Source: VGDP01 sp040905845 | GTDB taxonomy: Bacteria > Pseudomonadota > Alphaproteobacteria > SP197 | Assembly (NCBI GenBank): GCA_040905845.1 | Contig: JBBDQV010000217.1 | Location: 1 to 14,296, forward strand | Direction: 5' to 3' | DNA: 14,296 nucleotides | Shown: positions 1-7,532 of the stretch, piece by piece | Numbering within the stretch: the first letter of the stretch is position 1 | How the letters are laid out: every line of letters begins with the position of its first letter | Program-made: the position numbers and the translations under genes | The notes under the pieces: model-generated | The model's database searches: none | What the model was told of the DNA's origin: nothing | What the model saw: the letters and a program-made list of their open reading frames with translations, nothing else

Positions 1-1
1 G

Positions 2-886
2 AGCAAGGCGGTCGAGCTGCTCGGGCTCGGAGCGGCGTCGCTGCGTGCGATCGCGACGGACGAAGCTGGCGCCATGGTGCCGGAAGCGCTGCGCGAAACC
101 ATCGAGCGCGATCGCGTGGCCGGTTTCATGCCCATGGCCGTGGTCGCGACGGCCGGGTCGGCCTCGACCGGCGCGATCGACCCGCTCGCGCGCGTCGCGG
201 ATGTCGCCGAGCGCGCGGGTCTCTGGCTCCACGTGGACGGCGCCTTCGGCGCCCTGGCGCGCCTCGATCGCGACCTGGCCCCGCTCATGGACGGGATCGA
301 GCGGGCTCACTCGATCGCCTTCGATTTCCACAAGTGGCTGCACGTGCCCTACGACGCCGGCTGCGTGCTGGTCCGTGACGGGGCGTGCCTGCCGGACGTT
401 TTCGCCACGCACGCCGACTACCTGGAGGCGGGCCGGGCGCTCGCCGGCGGAGCGCCGTGGTTCGGCGACCTCGGGCCGGAGCTCTCGCGCGGCTTTCGGG
501 CGCTCAAGGTCTGGTTCACCTTGCGTCATTTCGGGCTCGATCGGCTCGGCCGGTCGATCGCCCACAACTGCGCCCTGGCGCGCCATCTGGCACGGCGCAT
601 TAAGTCCGAGCCGGGCGCCCGGCTGCTCGCGCCGGTCGCGCTCAACATCGTCTGCTTCCGCTTCGAGCCGCCGGGCCGGGACGAGACGACGCTCGATCGG
701 CTGACCGAAGACGTGGTCGCCGCGCTCCAGGCCGGCGGCCTGGCCGCGCCGTCGACGACCCGCATCGGCGGCCGGCTCGCGATCCGGGCCGCGATCCTGA
801 ACCACCGCACGACCGAGGCCGATATCGACGCCTTCTTCGACGATGCCGCGCGACTCGCCCGCGCCCGTGCGCCCACTGGCGCCTGA
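2..886 (+). CDS. PLP-dependent group II decarboxylase, 5'-truncated
   Basis: The C-terminal 294 residues of a pyridoxal-phosphate enzyme of the aromatic-amino-acid/glutamate decarboxylase family. The frame is open from base 2, so the N-terminus lies outside the window; the ATG at 74 is internal. Counting from base 2, visible family signatures are KAVELLGLG near the left edge, ATAGSASTGAIDP at about 49-61, HVDGAFG at 77-83 with the Asp (79) that contacts the PLP ring nitrogen, and FDFHKW at 107-112 with Lys111 as the expected Schiff-base lysine. Such enzymes are cytosolic and remove the alpha-carboxyl of an amino acid to give an amine and CO2. The substrate cannot be read from this part. The gene ends 37 bases before an assembly gap, so its link to the operon downstream is unproven. 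Confidence 0.9.
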   Translation, partial: SKAVELLGLGAASLRAIATDEAGAMVPEALRETIERDRVAGFMPMAVVATAGSASTGAIDPLARVADVAERAGLWLHVDGAFGALARLDRDLAPLMDGIERAHSIAFDFHKWLHVPYDAGCVLVRDGACLPDVFATHADYLEAGRALAGGAPWFGDLGPELSRGFRALKVWFTLRHFGLDRLGRSIAHNCALARHLARRIKSEPGARLLAPVALNIVCFRFEPPGRDETTLDRLTEDVVAALQAGGLAAPSTTRIGGRLAIRAAILNHRTTEADIDAFFDDAARLARARAPTGA

Positions 887-923
887 TCCCTTTCGGAAAC
901 TCGAGGGTCCGGCGTCGTCACCG

Positions 924-953
924 NNNNNNNNNNCCCCCCCCCCCCCCCCCCCC
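924..953. other. Assembly gap (10 N) followed by a 20-base C homopolymer
   Basis: Ten N at 924-933 are followed directly by twenty C at 934-953. A C run of this length right beside an N run is most simply an assembly or sequencing artefact. The true distance, and even the adjacency, of the sequences on either side is unknown. Confidence 0.95.
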
Positions 954-954
954 G

Positions 955-1059
955 CGACGGCTCCGCTTCCTGGATACGTATAGAACCAATTGCATTGCGC
1001 CTGATCCACCGTTTCAGCGACCCCTTGAAGAAATTCGGGATCTTCAGCTCGCAGCGTGA
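955..1059 (+). pseudogene. Probable serine-recombinase C-terminal tail (fragment)
   Basis: A 34-codon open frame entered from the gap and ending in TGA at 1057-1059. It reads RRLRFLDTYRTN, then CIAPDPPFQRPLEEIRDLQ, then LAA. From memory of the family, tails of the type WLPFLDTYRT...LAP...F..VLE.IR occur at the very end of alphaproteobacterial serine recombinases. The start here differs from WLPFLD by only two single-base changes (tgg to cgg, ccc to cgc). The recombinase remnant at 11463-11925 stops at exactly ENWLP, so the two pieces would be complementary. There is no start codon and no room for one. Codon use (AGA, TGC, ATT, AAT) is less GC-biased than the neighbours. The assignment rests on a remembered motif and needs a protein search. 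Confidence 0.4.
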
Positions 1060-1432
1060 GCATCGGTCCACGGGCCAGTCGCAGCGAGACTGACACGTCC
1101 GCTGCGGCACCAAGATCGGACATCTGGGCCATATGCCACGAGTCGCCTTCCTCGGGAATGGAAGGCTGGAGTTCGTCGCGACGGCCGCTGCGTTGCGATG
1201 GGATCCAGCGCTTCCGCACCATCACGTCGGGCCCGGCTGGGACGACGCGATGGGCGGTCCGGCGCGGGCAACCGACCCCGGAACTGCCTCCCCGCCCGGC
1301 GGATGGACAGGGTTCTGACAGAGCGGCCCAGCGCTGCCGTGAGCTTTCTGAACGGTCGCAATCATCTGGCCGCGCTGACAAGGGCCTCGCGACCAGGCAT
1401 GCTGCGCCTATCGAAACCTTGAAAGGCCGGCC
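1060..1432. other. Non-coding or degenerate stretch upstream of the operon
   Basis: About 370 bases with several short overlapping open frames on both strands, none of which I recognise. One plus-strand frame starts by overlapping the stop at 1057-1059 and reaches past the operon start; its Arg/Ser/Pro-rich composition looks like GC-driven noise. The operon promoter should lie here, but I see no convincing -35/-10 pair. The last bases hold the ribosome-binding site GAAAGG (1421-1426) for the gene at 1433. Confidence 0.5.
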
Positions 1433-2614
1433 ATGAAGATCGTCAAGCTTGAAGCCATGCCGGTCCGTATCCCCTATCGGCGCGTCGAGGCGTCGTCGCT
1501 GATCGCGCGCGGCGGTATCGCAGACGTGCTCGTGAAGGTGACGACCGAGGACGGCCTGGTCGGTTGGGGCGAATGCACTCGCGCGGCCGATACCGCCGGC
1601 ATCGAAAGCGCCGTCAAGGCCATGACGCCGCTCGTCGTCGGCCGCAGCGCCTGGGACAAGGAACGGATCCACCGCGATCTCGCCATCCCGGCGCTGTGGG
1701 CGTTTCAGCCCATGACCGGAAACTTCGCGTTCGCCGGCATCGACATGGCGCTGTGGGACGTGTGTGGCAAGGCAGTGGGCCAGCCGCTCTATCGCCTCTT
1801 CGGTGGTGCCATGCGCGAGGAGGTCGATTACTTCTACTACATGAAGTGGGGCACGCCCGCGGAGATCGCCCGGCAGGGCCGCGACGGCCGCAAGCGCGGC
1901 TACACCTGCTACTACATGAAGGCGGGGGTCGACGAGAAGGCCGAGGAGGCGATGCTCGAGGCGCTGCGCGACGCGATCGGGCCCGAGGGACGCATCCGCA
2001 TCGACGTCAACCAGGCGTGGGACATTCCCACGGCCCTGCGCCTGCTGAGGCGCTGGCACGATCGGTTCCGCATCGATTTCGTCGAGGCGCCGGTCAGGAT
2101 CGACCCGATCGAGAACAACCTGGACCTCATGAGAGTCTTGGACGTGCCCATCTGCGTCAACGAAGGGCTGTGGCGGGAGGCCGATGCCTGGCGCATCATC
2201 AAGTCACGCGCCGGACACTACCTGTGCTTCTCGCAGTACTGGGTTGGGTCGCTGGGGCGCTGGCACATGCTGTGCCACGCGGCGCACCAGGAGGGCTGGC
2301 TGGTCTGCAAGCACACCCACGGTGAGTTCGGCCTGACCGCGGCCGCCGGGCACCACATCATGCTGACCATCCCGAACGCGTGCCTCGGCCACCAGCAGAC
2401 CGCGCAAATGATGGGGGACGACATCTTGACGGAGACGATCCCGATCGCCGACAAGCCCCGGTGGGGCCGCATCGAGCGGCCGGGCCTCGGCGTCGAGGTC
2501 GACGAGGACAAGGTGGCGAGATACCACGCCGACTATCGCAAGCACGGCGACTTCCAAACCTATCCGGACGATCTGGTCGCGCGGCCCGGCCGGAAGGGCA
2601 AGCGGCGCAAGTGA
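1433..2614 (+). CDS. Enolase-superfamily enzyme (mandelate racemase / muconate lactonizing group)
   Basis: A 393-residue protein with an N-terminal capping domain (about 1-125) and a TIM-barrel. The three expected Mg2+ ligands are Asp191 (RIDVNQ), Glu218 (FVEAP) and Glu244 (VNEG). At the usual KxK position the sequence is Tyr161-Met162-Lys163, so only the second lysine is kept. The position where the mandelate-racemase group normally has the Asp of its Asp-His dyad appears to be His262 (AGHYLCFS), while a KHTHGE motif places His294 and His296 on the opposite face. The family abstracts a proton alpha to a carboxylate, giving racemisation, dehydration or cycloisomerisation. The lactonase and dehydrogenase in the same operon suggest a sugar-acid dehydratase or isomerase, but the residue changes leave the reaction open. 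ATG 1433 is chosen for GAAAGG six bases upstream and a typical N-terminus. The C-terminus is a basic tail (GRKGKRRK). The stop overlaps a possible GTG of the next gene. Confidence 0.93.
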   Translation: MKIVKLEAMPVRIPYRRVEASSLIARGGIADVLVKVTTEDGLVGWGECTRAADTAGIESAVKAMTPLVVGRSAWDKERIHRDLAIPALWAFQPMTGNFAFAGIDMALWDVCGKAVGQPLYRLFGGAMREEVDYFYYMKWGTPAEIARQGRDGRKRGYTCYYMKAGVDEKAEEAMLEALRDAIGPEGRIRIDVNQAWDIPTALRLLRRWHDRFRIDFVEAPVRIDPIENNLDLMRVLDVPICVNEGLWREADAWRIIKSRAGHYLCFSQYWVGSLGRWHMLCHAAHQEGWLVCKHTHGEFGLTAAAGHHIMLTIPNACLGHQQTAQMMGDDILTETIPIADKPRWGRIERPGLGVEVDEDKVARYHADYRKHGDFQTYPDDLVARPGRKGKRRK

Positions 2615-2637
2615 GCACCTCGATCGTGGAGGGCCAC

Positions 2638-3534
2638 GTGAAGGCGACATGCGTTCTCGACGCCATGTGCTGGCTGGGCGAAGGGCCTGTGTGGTCCCCG
2701 ACCGAGCGGTGCCTCTATTGGACCGATGTGCCAGCGTACCGCGTGCATCGATGGTTCCCGGCGACTGGGCGACATGATGTCTTCGCGACGCCCGAGATGG
2801 TCATCTCCCTCGCGTTGCGCGAGGCGGGCGGACTGGTCGCCGCGACGACGACGGGCGTCGAGCTCTGGAACCCGGACAGCGGCGTGCGGCACCGGCTGGC
2901 CGCGCCGGAGGCTGGCCTGCCGGGTAATCGATCGAACGACGGGAAGTGCGACCGCCGGGGCCGGTTCTGGCTCGGCACCATGGCCAACAACCTCAATGCC
3001 GACGGAACCGGAAGGGAGCTTCCCGGCAAGTCCGGTTCTCTCTATCGCATCGATGCGGACGGAACGGCGACGCGGATGGACGGGCCGTTCGGCATCTGCA
3101 ACACGCTCGCCTGGAGCCCCGACAACGCCACGATGTATTTCGGCGACTCGCTCGCGGGCCTCTACGCCTATCGCTTCGACGCCGAGCGGGGCACGATCGC
3201 CGATCGCCGACCCTTCGCCATGACCGAGGACGCGGCGCTCGGGGTGCCGGACGGATCGACCATCGATGCCGAGGGCTACCTCTGGAACTGCCGATGGGGC
3301 GGGGGATGCGTGCTGCGCTGGGCCCCCGACGGAACCCTCGACCGCAAGATCGAGCTTCCGTGCGACCAGGTGACGAGCGCCGCCTTCGGTGGGCCCGATC
3401 TCGATATTCTCTACGTGACGACGGCCTGGCACGGCCTCGGCGGCGCCGAGCGGGCGAAGCAGCCCCTGGCCGGAGGCCTGTTCGCCATCGAGGCGGGTGT
3501 GCCGGGAATCCCCGAAGTTCCCTTCGCAGGCTAG
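2638..3534 (+). CDS. SMP-30 / gluconolactonase-family lactonase
   Basis: A 298-residue six-bladed beta-propeller of the regucalcin/gluconolactonase family, which hydrolyses sugar lactones to aldonic acids with one divalent metal. Signatures are LGEGPVW with metal ligand Glu15, RSNDGKCDRRGRFW with substrate-side Arg98, Asn100 and Asp101, GICNTLAWSPD with Asn155, and VPDGSTIDAEG with Asp205 as metal ligand and general base. All residues expected of an active enzyme are present and the length is normal. GTG 2638 is chosen because GGAGG at 2628-2632 sits five bases upstream; GTG 2611, overlapping the stop of the previous gene as GTGA, is an in-frame alternative adding nine residues. The tight spacing puts it in one transcript with the enolase-superfamily enzyme, whose substrate it may supply by opening a lactone. 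Confidence 0.93.
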   Translation: MKATCVLDAMCWLGEGPVWSPTERCLYWTDVPAYRVHRWFPATGRHDVFATPEMVISLALREAGGLVAATTTGVELWNPDSGVRHRLAAPEAGLPGNRSNDGKCDRRGRFWLGTMANNLNADGTGRELPGKSGSLYRIDADGTATRMDGPFGICNTLAWSPDNATMYFGDSLAGLYAYRFDAERGTIADRRPFAMTEDAALGVPDGSTIDAEGYLWNCRWGGGCVLRWAPDGTLDRKIELPCDQVTSAAFGGPDLDILYVTTAWHGLGGAERAKQPLAGGLFAIEAGVPGIPEVPFAG

Positions 3535-3697
3535 GCCACGGACCGGCGCATCATCTGGTCCCGGTCGATCGGGAGCCCGGGTGCGGTCGCGTGCTCCAAG
3601 CCGAGGCCTCCGACAGCCTTGTGGACGGGTTTCGCCAATCCAGCGCAGAATGTCACCGGCACGCGCCCAACATAACACCTTCGGGAGGAGGACCACG

Positions 3698-4834
3698 ATG
3701 TCGAAGCCAAGCCTGATTCGAGTTCGCAATGTCCTTTCCATGACGCGCCGTGATGCGCTGCGGGGGATGGCCGGCATCACTTCGGCGACCGCCCTGGGCC
3801 TTGCCGGGCGGCCGGCGCGCGCGGAGACGAAGGCCGTGTTCATCGGCTGGCAAGGCTACGACGAGGCGCTGTTCGCCGACAGCTTCATGCAGGACCAGGG
3901 AATCACTCTCGAAACCACGTACATCGGCAACAACGACGAGATCGTCACCAAGCTGCAGACCGGCGGCATCGGTACCATCGACGTCGTGACGCCCTACATG
4001 GGCTACGTACCGTTGCTCGCCAGGACGAACCTGATCGAGGCGATCGACGAGTCCCGGGTGCCCAATCTCGCGGACATGCTGCCGCTGTTCCGCGACGACA
4101 CGAACGTCAACATCGACGGGAAGCTCTACTCGACGCCCTTCACCTGGGGCAGCGCGCCGATGATGTACAACCCGGCCGCGGTCTCGACGACGCCCACATC
4201 GTGGTTCGACCTCTTCAACGCCGAGTACAAGGGCAAGGTCGGCATGATGGACGATCCGCTCGGCAACATCATGCTGGCCGCGCGCATCGGGACCGACGCC
4301 GAATCCGCGACGTTGCTCACCCACGACCAGCTCAAGGCGGCGATCGACCTGCTCATCAAGGTCAAGGTCGAGGCGGCCCGGATGGTCGCGGTGAGCTGGG
4401 GCGAGCTCGCCGACGCCTTGGCCCGCGGCGACGTCATCATCACGTTCTCGGGCTGGGAGGCGATCAAGAAGTTCGTCGCCGACAAGGGTGCCGTCGCCGA
4501 GTACGTCTACCCCAAGGAAGGCACCTACGCCTGGCTCGACAACTATTGCATCGCCAAGGACGCGCCACACCGGGATGCCGCCTACGCCATGTGCAACCAG
4601 ATCATCGGCGTCGCCTCGCAGCTCAAGATCGGCAACGAGTTCATCCAGGGCATCGTCAACCGGAAGGCGATCGACCAGCTCGATCCCGCCGCCAAGGCGC
4701 TCTACCCCTACGACGACCCGGTCGGGTTCCAGAAGAAGGCGACCTTCTACACCTTCCCGCCGCTGGACGAGGACGGCACCCATGCCACGTTCGCGGACTG
4801 GATGACGGATTACGAGCGCTTCAAGCTCGCCTAG
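3698..4834 (+). CDS. PotD-like ABC transporter substrate-binding protein, Tat-exported
   Basis: A 378-residue periplasmic binding protein of the spermidine/putrescine (PotD/PotF) type. The N-terminus carries a twin-arginine signal, MTRRDALRG at residues 15-23, a hydrophobic stretch, and a likely cleavage after ARA at about residue 42. The mature part begins VFIGWQGYDE and contains the family-like blocks YIGNNDEIVTKL, WFDLFNAEYKGKVGMMDDP and WGELADALARGD, ending in a WMTDYERFKLA helix. It would capture solute for the two permeases downstream. The family takes polyamines but also other cationic or small organic solutes, so the ligand is open. ATG 3698 is chosen for AGGAGG at 3686-3691, six bases upstream. 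The preceding 163 bases have no gene and could hold a promoter. The TAG stop overlaps the start of a half palindrome at 4833. Confidence 0.93.
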   Translation: MSKPSLIRVRNVLSMTRRDALRGMAGITSATALGLAGRPARAETKAVFIGWQGYDEALFADSFMQDQGITLETTYIGNNDEIVTKLQTGGIGTIDVVTPYMGYVPLLARTNLIEAIDESRVPNLADMLPLFRDDTNVNIDGKLYSTPFTWGSAPMMYNPAAVSTTPTSWFDLFNAEYKGKVGMMDDPLGNIMLAARIGTDAESATLLTHDQLKAAIDLLIKVKVEAARMVAVSWGELADALARGDVIITFSGWEAIKKFVADKGAVAEYVYPKEGTYAWLDNYCIAKDAPHRDAAYAMCNQIIGVASQLKIGNEFIQGIVNRKAIDQLDPAAKALYPYDDPVGFQKKATFYTFPPLDEDGTHATFADWMTDYERFKLA

Positions 4835-4860
4835 AGCGTTGTCCGAACACCTAGAATCGA
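4833..4860. repeat. Half of a palindromic intergenic repeat (AGAGC type)
   Basis: AGAGCGTTGTCCGAACACCT begins inside the TAG stop of the binding-protein gene. It resembles the left arm of the AGAGC...GCTCT palindromes common after alphaproteobacterial genes; a complete one is at 14171-14228. No matching right arm follows, and another palindromic repeat starts 21 bases further on. It looks like a truncated copy. Confidence 0.4.
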
Positions 4861-4880
4861 TGGGCCTCCAAATGCATTGA

Positions 4881-4987
4881 TGTCATCCCCGGGCGCCGCG
4901 AGAGCGACGAACCGGGGAGCCAGGGCCGAGCGCTCGTGCGGCGGCCTGGATGCCCGGTTCCGGCCTACGGCCAGCCCGGGCATGACA
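4881..4987. repeat. Palindromic intergenic repeat, nested inverted arms
   Basis: Outer arms TGTCATCCCCGGGC (4881-4894) and GCCCGGGCATGACA (4974-4987) pair with one mismatch. Inner arms GAACCGGGGAGCCAGG (4909-4924) and CCTGGATGCCCGGTTC (4945-4960) pair with three mismatches, and GAGCGCTC lies at the centre. Sequences of the form GTCAT(g/c)CCCGGGC...CCTGGATGCCCGG...GCCCGGGCATGAC are dispersed in many alphaproteobacterial genomes. It lies between the binding-protein gene and the permease genes, where a folded RNA could shield the upstream message from 3' decay. Confidence 0.75.
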
Positions 4988-5048
4988 AACCAGGGGCTTT
5001 GGACCCATCTGAAGGGAACTCGCTCTGGGCTTCAGGACGTCGCGATAT

Positions 5049-5090
5049 GCCCCCGGGGCCGGCCCGTCGGCGGTGCGGGCCCCGGGGGCC
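5049..5090 (+). other. Strong GC hairpin just upstream of the first permease
   Basis: GCCCCCGGGGCCGGCCCG (5049-5066) can pair with CGGGCCCCGGGGGC (5076-5089), with a four-base bulge in the left arm and a nine-base loop. No T-run follows, so it is not a classical intrinsic terminator. With the palindrome at 4881-4987 it makes the 269-base spacer between binding protein and permease highly structured, which could lower permease expression relative to binding protein. Confidence 0.5.
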
Positions 5091-5103
5091 GCGTCAGGTG
5101 GAC

Positions 5104-5940
5104 ATGCACGGTCGACGCGCCAGCTACCTGCTCATTGCCCCCGCGGCCGCCATCTTCGGGGCCCTGTTCGTACTCCCGTTCGGCTATTTCCTGGTCATCA
5201 GCTTCTGGGTCGTGAAGACCTACCAGCTCACGCCCGACTTCACGCCGGCCAACTACGTCAAGACCTACGACTCGTACCTGGAGGTCGGGCTCTTCACGCT
5301 CGCGATCGCGGCCGTCATCGCGCTCGCCACGACCGTCATGAGCTTCGTCTACGCCTATCTGATCAGGTTTCGGGCCGGATCCTGGGGCCCGGCCTTGCTC
5401 TTCGTGGCGCTCGTCACGTTGTTCGGCGGCTACCTCATGAAGATCTACGCGTGGAAGACGATCCTGGGCAACGAAGGAATGCTCAACTCCGCCCTGCAGA
5501 CGCTCGGCATCATCGAAGCGCCGCTCGACTGGCTGCTCTACAGCCCAGGTGCCGTTGTCGTGACGTTGATCCACTTCCTTTTGCCGCTGGCCGTCCTGCC
5601 CATCTACGGCTCGCTCCGGGGGGTCACCGACAGCGCTATCGACGCCGCGCGCGACATGGGCGCGCGGCCCTGGCAGGTGCTCGTCGACATCATCGTGCCC
5701 CAGTGCCGTCCCGGTTTGATCGCGGCCTTTCTCTTTTGCTTCCTAGTCGCCGCGGGCGATTACGTCACCCCACTCCTGGTGGGCGGCAAGATCAACATGA
5801 TCGGGACCCTGATCGCGCCGCAGTTCGGCAACTTCTTCAACTGGCCGCTCGGTTCCGCGATGTCCTTCGTGGTGCTCGGCATGGCTCTCGCGATGCTCGC
5901 CATCGTGCAGGGCGCGATGTCGCTGTGGAGGCCGCGGTGA
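5104..5940 (+). CDS. ABC transporter permease, PotB-like
   Basis: A 278-residue inner-membrane protein with about six membrane helices, the first at about residues 8-36 (SYLLIAPAAAIFG onward). The EAA loop that contacts the ATPase is DAARDMGARPWQVLVDIIVP at about 180-199. Residues GDYVTPLLVGG (218-228) are typical of the polyamine/iron-type permease family. It pairs with the next permease to form the translocation channel. The start is uncertain. ATG 5104 gives the N-terminus usual for the family, but AGGTGG at 5096-5101 is very close to it. GTG 5098 and ATG 5047 (AGGA at 5034-5037) are in frame; the latter would add a Pro/Arg-rich segment read through the GC hairpin. The stop overlaps the next start as GTGA. 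Confidence 0.92.
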   Translation: MHGRRASYLLIAPAAAIFGALFVLPFGYFLVISFWVVKTYQLTPDFTPANYVKTYDSYLEVGLFTLAIAAVIALATTVMSFVYAYLIRFRAGSWGPALLFVALVTLFGGYLMKIYAWKTILGNEGMLNSALQTLGIIEAPLDWLLYSPGAVVVTLIHFLLPLAVLPIYGSLRGVTDSAIDAARDMGARPWQVLVDIIVPQCRPGLIAAFLFCFLVAAGDYVTPLLVGGKINMIGTLIAPQFGNFFNWPLGSAMSFVVLGMALAMLAIVQGAMSLWRPR

Positions 5941-6713
5941 TCGGGTCCAGTGCCGTCGCGTGGCGGGCCGTCGGCGTCCTTTTCGTCGGCTTCCTCCTGA
6001 CGCCGCTGTTCCTGGTCGTGCTCTTCGCCTTCACCGACCGCGGCCTGACGAACTTCCCGATCGATCGTCTTTCGCTCGTGTGGTGGCGCGAGATGGTCGC
6101 GGCACGCGGCTTCGGCTCGGCGCTGACCAACAGCCTCATCGTCGCCGGTGTCGTCGGCTTGGTGTCGGCGGTCGTCGGCACCATGGCGGCGATGGGCTTC
6201 GCCCGGCTTCCGGCCCGGACCGCGGGGATCGCCATGGGGCTCCTCTGCTTGCCGCTCATGATGCCACCGCTCGTGCTCGCCGTCGGCCTGCTGTCATTCT
6301 ACGTGAGCCTGGACGTCAAGCTCGGCCTGCACACCGTGATCCTGGCGCACCTGCTGTTCACCCAGCCGTTCGTCATCCTGGTCGCCTACGCCCGCATGGT
6401 CGCGTTCGACTATCGCGTGGTCGAGAGCGCGCGCGATCTCGGGGCGACCCCGTTGCGGGCGTTCTTCTCGGTCACCTTGCCGATCATCCGACCCACCGTG
6501 ATCGGTTCGGCGCTGATCGCCGCGGCGTTGTCGCTCGACGACTTCATCATTACGTTCTTCAACATCGGCAGCGGCAACACGCTGCCCACGTTCATCTGGG
6601 GCATGATCCGGACGGCGCTCACTCCGGTCGTCAACGCCATCGGCACGTTGCTGCTCGCCCTGACCGTCGGATCGACGCTGATCGCCCTTTGGCTGACGCG
6701 TTACCGAGGATGA
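5937..6713 (+). CDS. ABC transporter permease, PotC-like
   Basis: A 258-residue inner-membrane protein, the second half of the channel, with about six hydrophobic segments. The EAA loop is VVESARDLGATPLRAFFSVT with LPIIRP following (about 161-186), and LSLDDFIITFFNIGSGNTLP (199-218) is the block typical of PotC-like permeases. GTG 5937 is chosen because GGAGG at 5927-5931 lies five bases upstream and because it overlaps the previous stop as GTGA, a sign of translational coupling. The frame is open far upstream but that part is a shadow of the first permease. Its stop is six bases before the dehydrogenase start. No ATPase gene follows. Confidence 0.93.
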   Translation: MIGSSAVAWRAVGVLFVGFLLTPLFLVVLFAFTDRGLTNFPIDRLSLVWWREMVAARGFGSALTNSLIVAGVVGLVSAVVGTMAAMGFARLPARTAGIAMGLLCLPLMMPPLVLAVGLLSFYVSLDVKLGLHTVILAHLLFTQPFVILVAYARMVAFDYRVVESARDLGATPLRAFFSVTLPIIRPTVIGSALIAAALSLDDFIITFFNIGSGNTLPTFIWGMIRTALTPVVNAIGTLLLALTVGSTLIALWLTRYRG

Positions 6714-6719
6714 GGTGCC

Positions 6720-7520
6720 ATGGGTCTGCTTGACGGCAAGGTTGCGGTCATCACCGGCGCGGCGTCGGGCATCGGCCGCTCCGGGGCCCGGATCATGGCG
6801 CGCGAGGGCGCCATCGCGGTCGTCGCGGACATCGACGTGGCCGGCGCAAGGAACACCGTGACCGAAATCGAGGCGGCCGGCGGACGGGCGAACGCCTGCC
6901 CCGTCGACGTCCGCGACAGTGCCTCGGTCCAGAGCATGGTCGCGGAGACCATCGATCGCCACGGCCGCATCGACGTCCTGTTTCACAACGCCGTGTCGGT
7001 GCCGCTGATCAACCGCCAGGACAAGCGCGCGACCGAGCTGCCCGACGAGATCTGGCGCCGGATCATCGACCTGGTTCTCAGCGGCACGTTCTATTGCGCG
7101 AAATACGTTGGGCAAACGATGCTCGCGCGGCGTTCGGGCTCGATCATCCTGACCGCCACGACCGACGCCCTGATCGGCCAGGCCGGGATCGACGGCTATA
7201 CCGCGGCCAAGGGCGGCGTGGTCGCGATGACCCGTTCCATGGCCGCGGGGCTTTCGCCCGAGGGCGTGCGGGTCAACGCGATCTGCCCGGGCTTCGTCGA
7301 GACGCCGCACCAGGCGGCGTTCCTCGGCGTGCCGGAAGAGCGGGCGAAGATCGAGGCCTTGCACCTGATGCCGATCCTGCAGCCCGAGGACATCGCCGAG
7401 TTCGCGACGTTTCTCGCTTCCGATCGCGCGCGCTACATGACGGGCGGCATCCACACCGTCGATTCGGGCTATAGCTGCTTCAAGGGCCGCCTCGACCTCA
7501 AGGGCACGATCGAGGCCTGA
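6720..7520 (+). CDS. Short-chain dehydrogenase/reductase (SDR)
   Basis: A 266-residue classical SDR with the Rossmann motif TGAASGIG (12-19), an acidic Asp37 after the second strand (VVADID) that favours NAD over NADP, and the active-site YTAAK (Tyr160, Lys164). Two usual positions are altered: the NNAG block reads HNAV (89-92), and the catalytic serine 13 residues before the tyrosine is Thr147 (ILTATTDA). PGFVETP (190-196) and the C-terminal VDSGYSCF are ordinary for the family. It starts six bases after the permease stop, with GAGG at 6712-6715, and is the last gene of the operon. In this setting it most likely oxidises a sugar or sugar-like alcohol, possibly giving the lactone for the SMP-30 enzyme; substrate and direction are inferred. 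It ends 12 bases from the convergent flavoprotein gene, with no obvious terminator between. Confidence 0.93.
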   Translation: MGLLDGKVAVITGAASGIGRSGARIMAREGAIAVVADIDVAGARNTVTEIEAAGGRANACPVDVRDSASVQSMVAETIDRHGRIDVLFHNAVSVPLINRQDKRATELPDEIWRRIIDLVLSGTFYCAKYVGQTMLARRSGSIILTATTDALIGQAGIDGYTAAKGGVVAMTRSMAAGLSPEGVRVNAICPGFVETPHQAAFLGVPEERAKIEALHLMPILQPEDIAEFATFLASDRARYMTGGIHTVDSGYSCFKGRLDLKGTIEA

Positions 7521-7532
7521 CGGCGCGGCGGA

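Noticed and set aside
2380..5103. Longer upstream starts for the lactonase (2380), binding protein (3497) and first permease (4936)
   Set aside because: The extensions overlap neighbouring genes or repeats, carry shadow-like sequence, and, for the lactonase and binding protein, lie far upstream of clear ribosome-binding sites next to family-typical starts.
2560..7454. Long minus-strand open frames opposite the operon (2560-3843, 3653-4783, 6294-7454)
   Set aside because: All lie antisense to conserved genes and show no recognisable domains; they follow from high GC at third codon positions.
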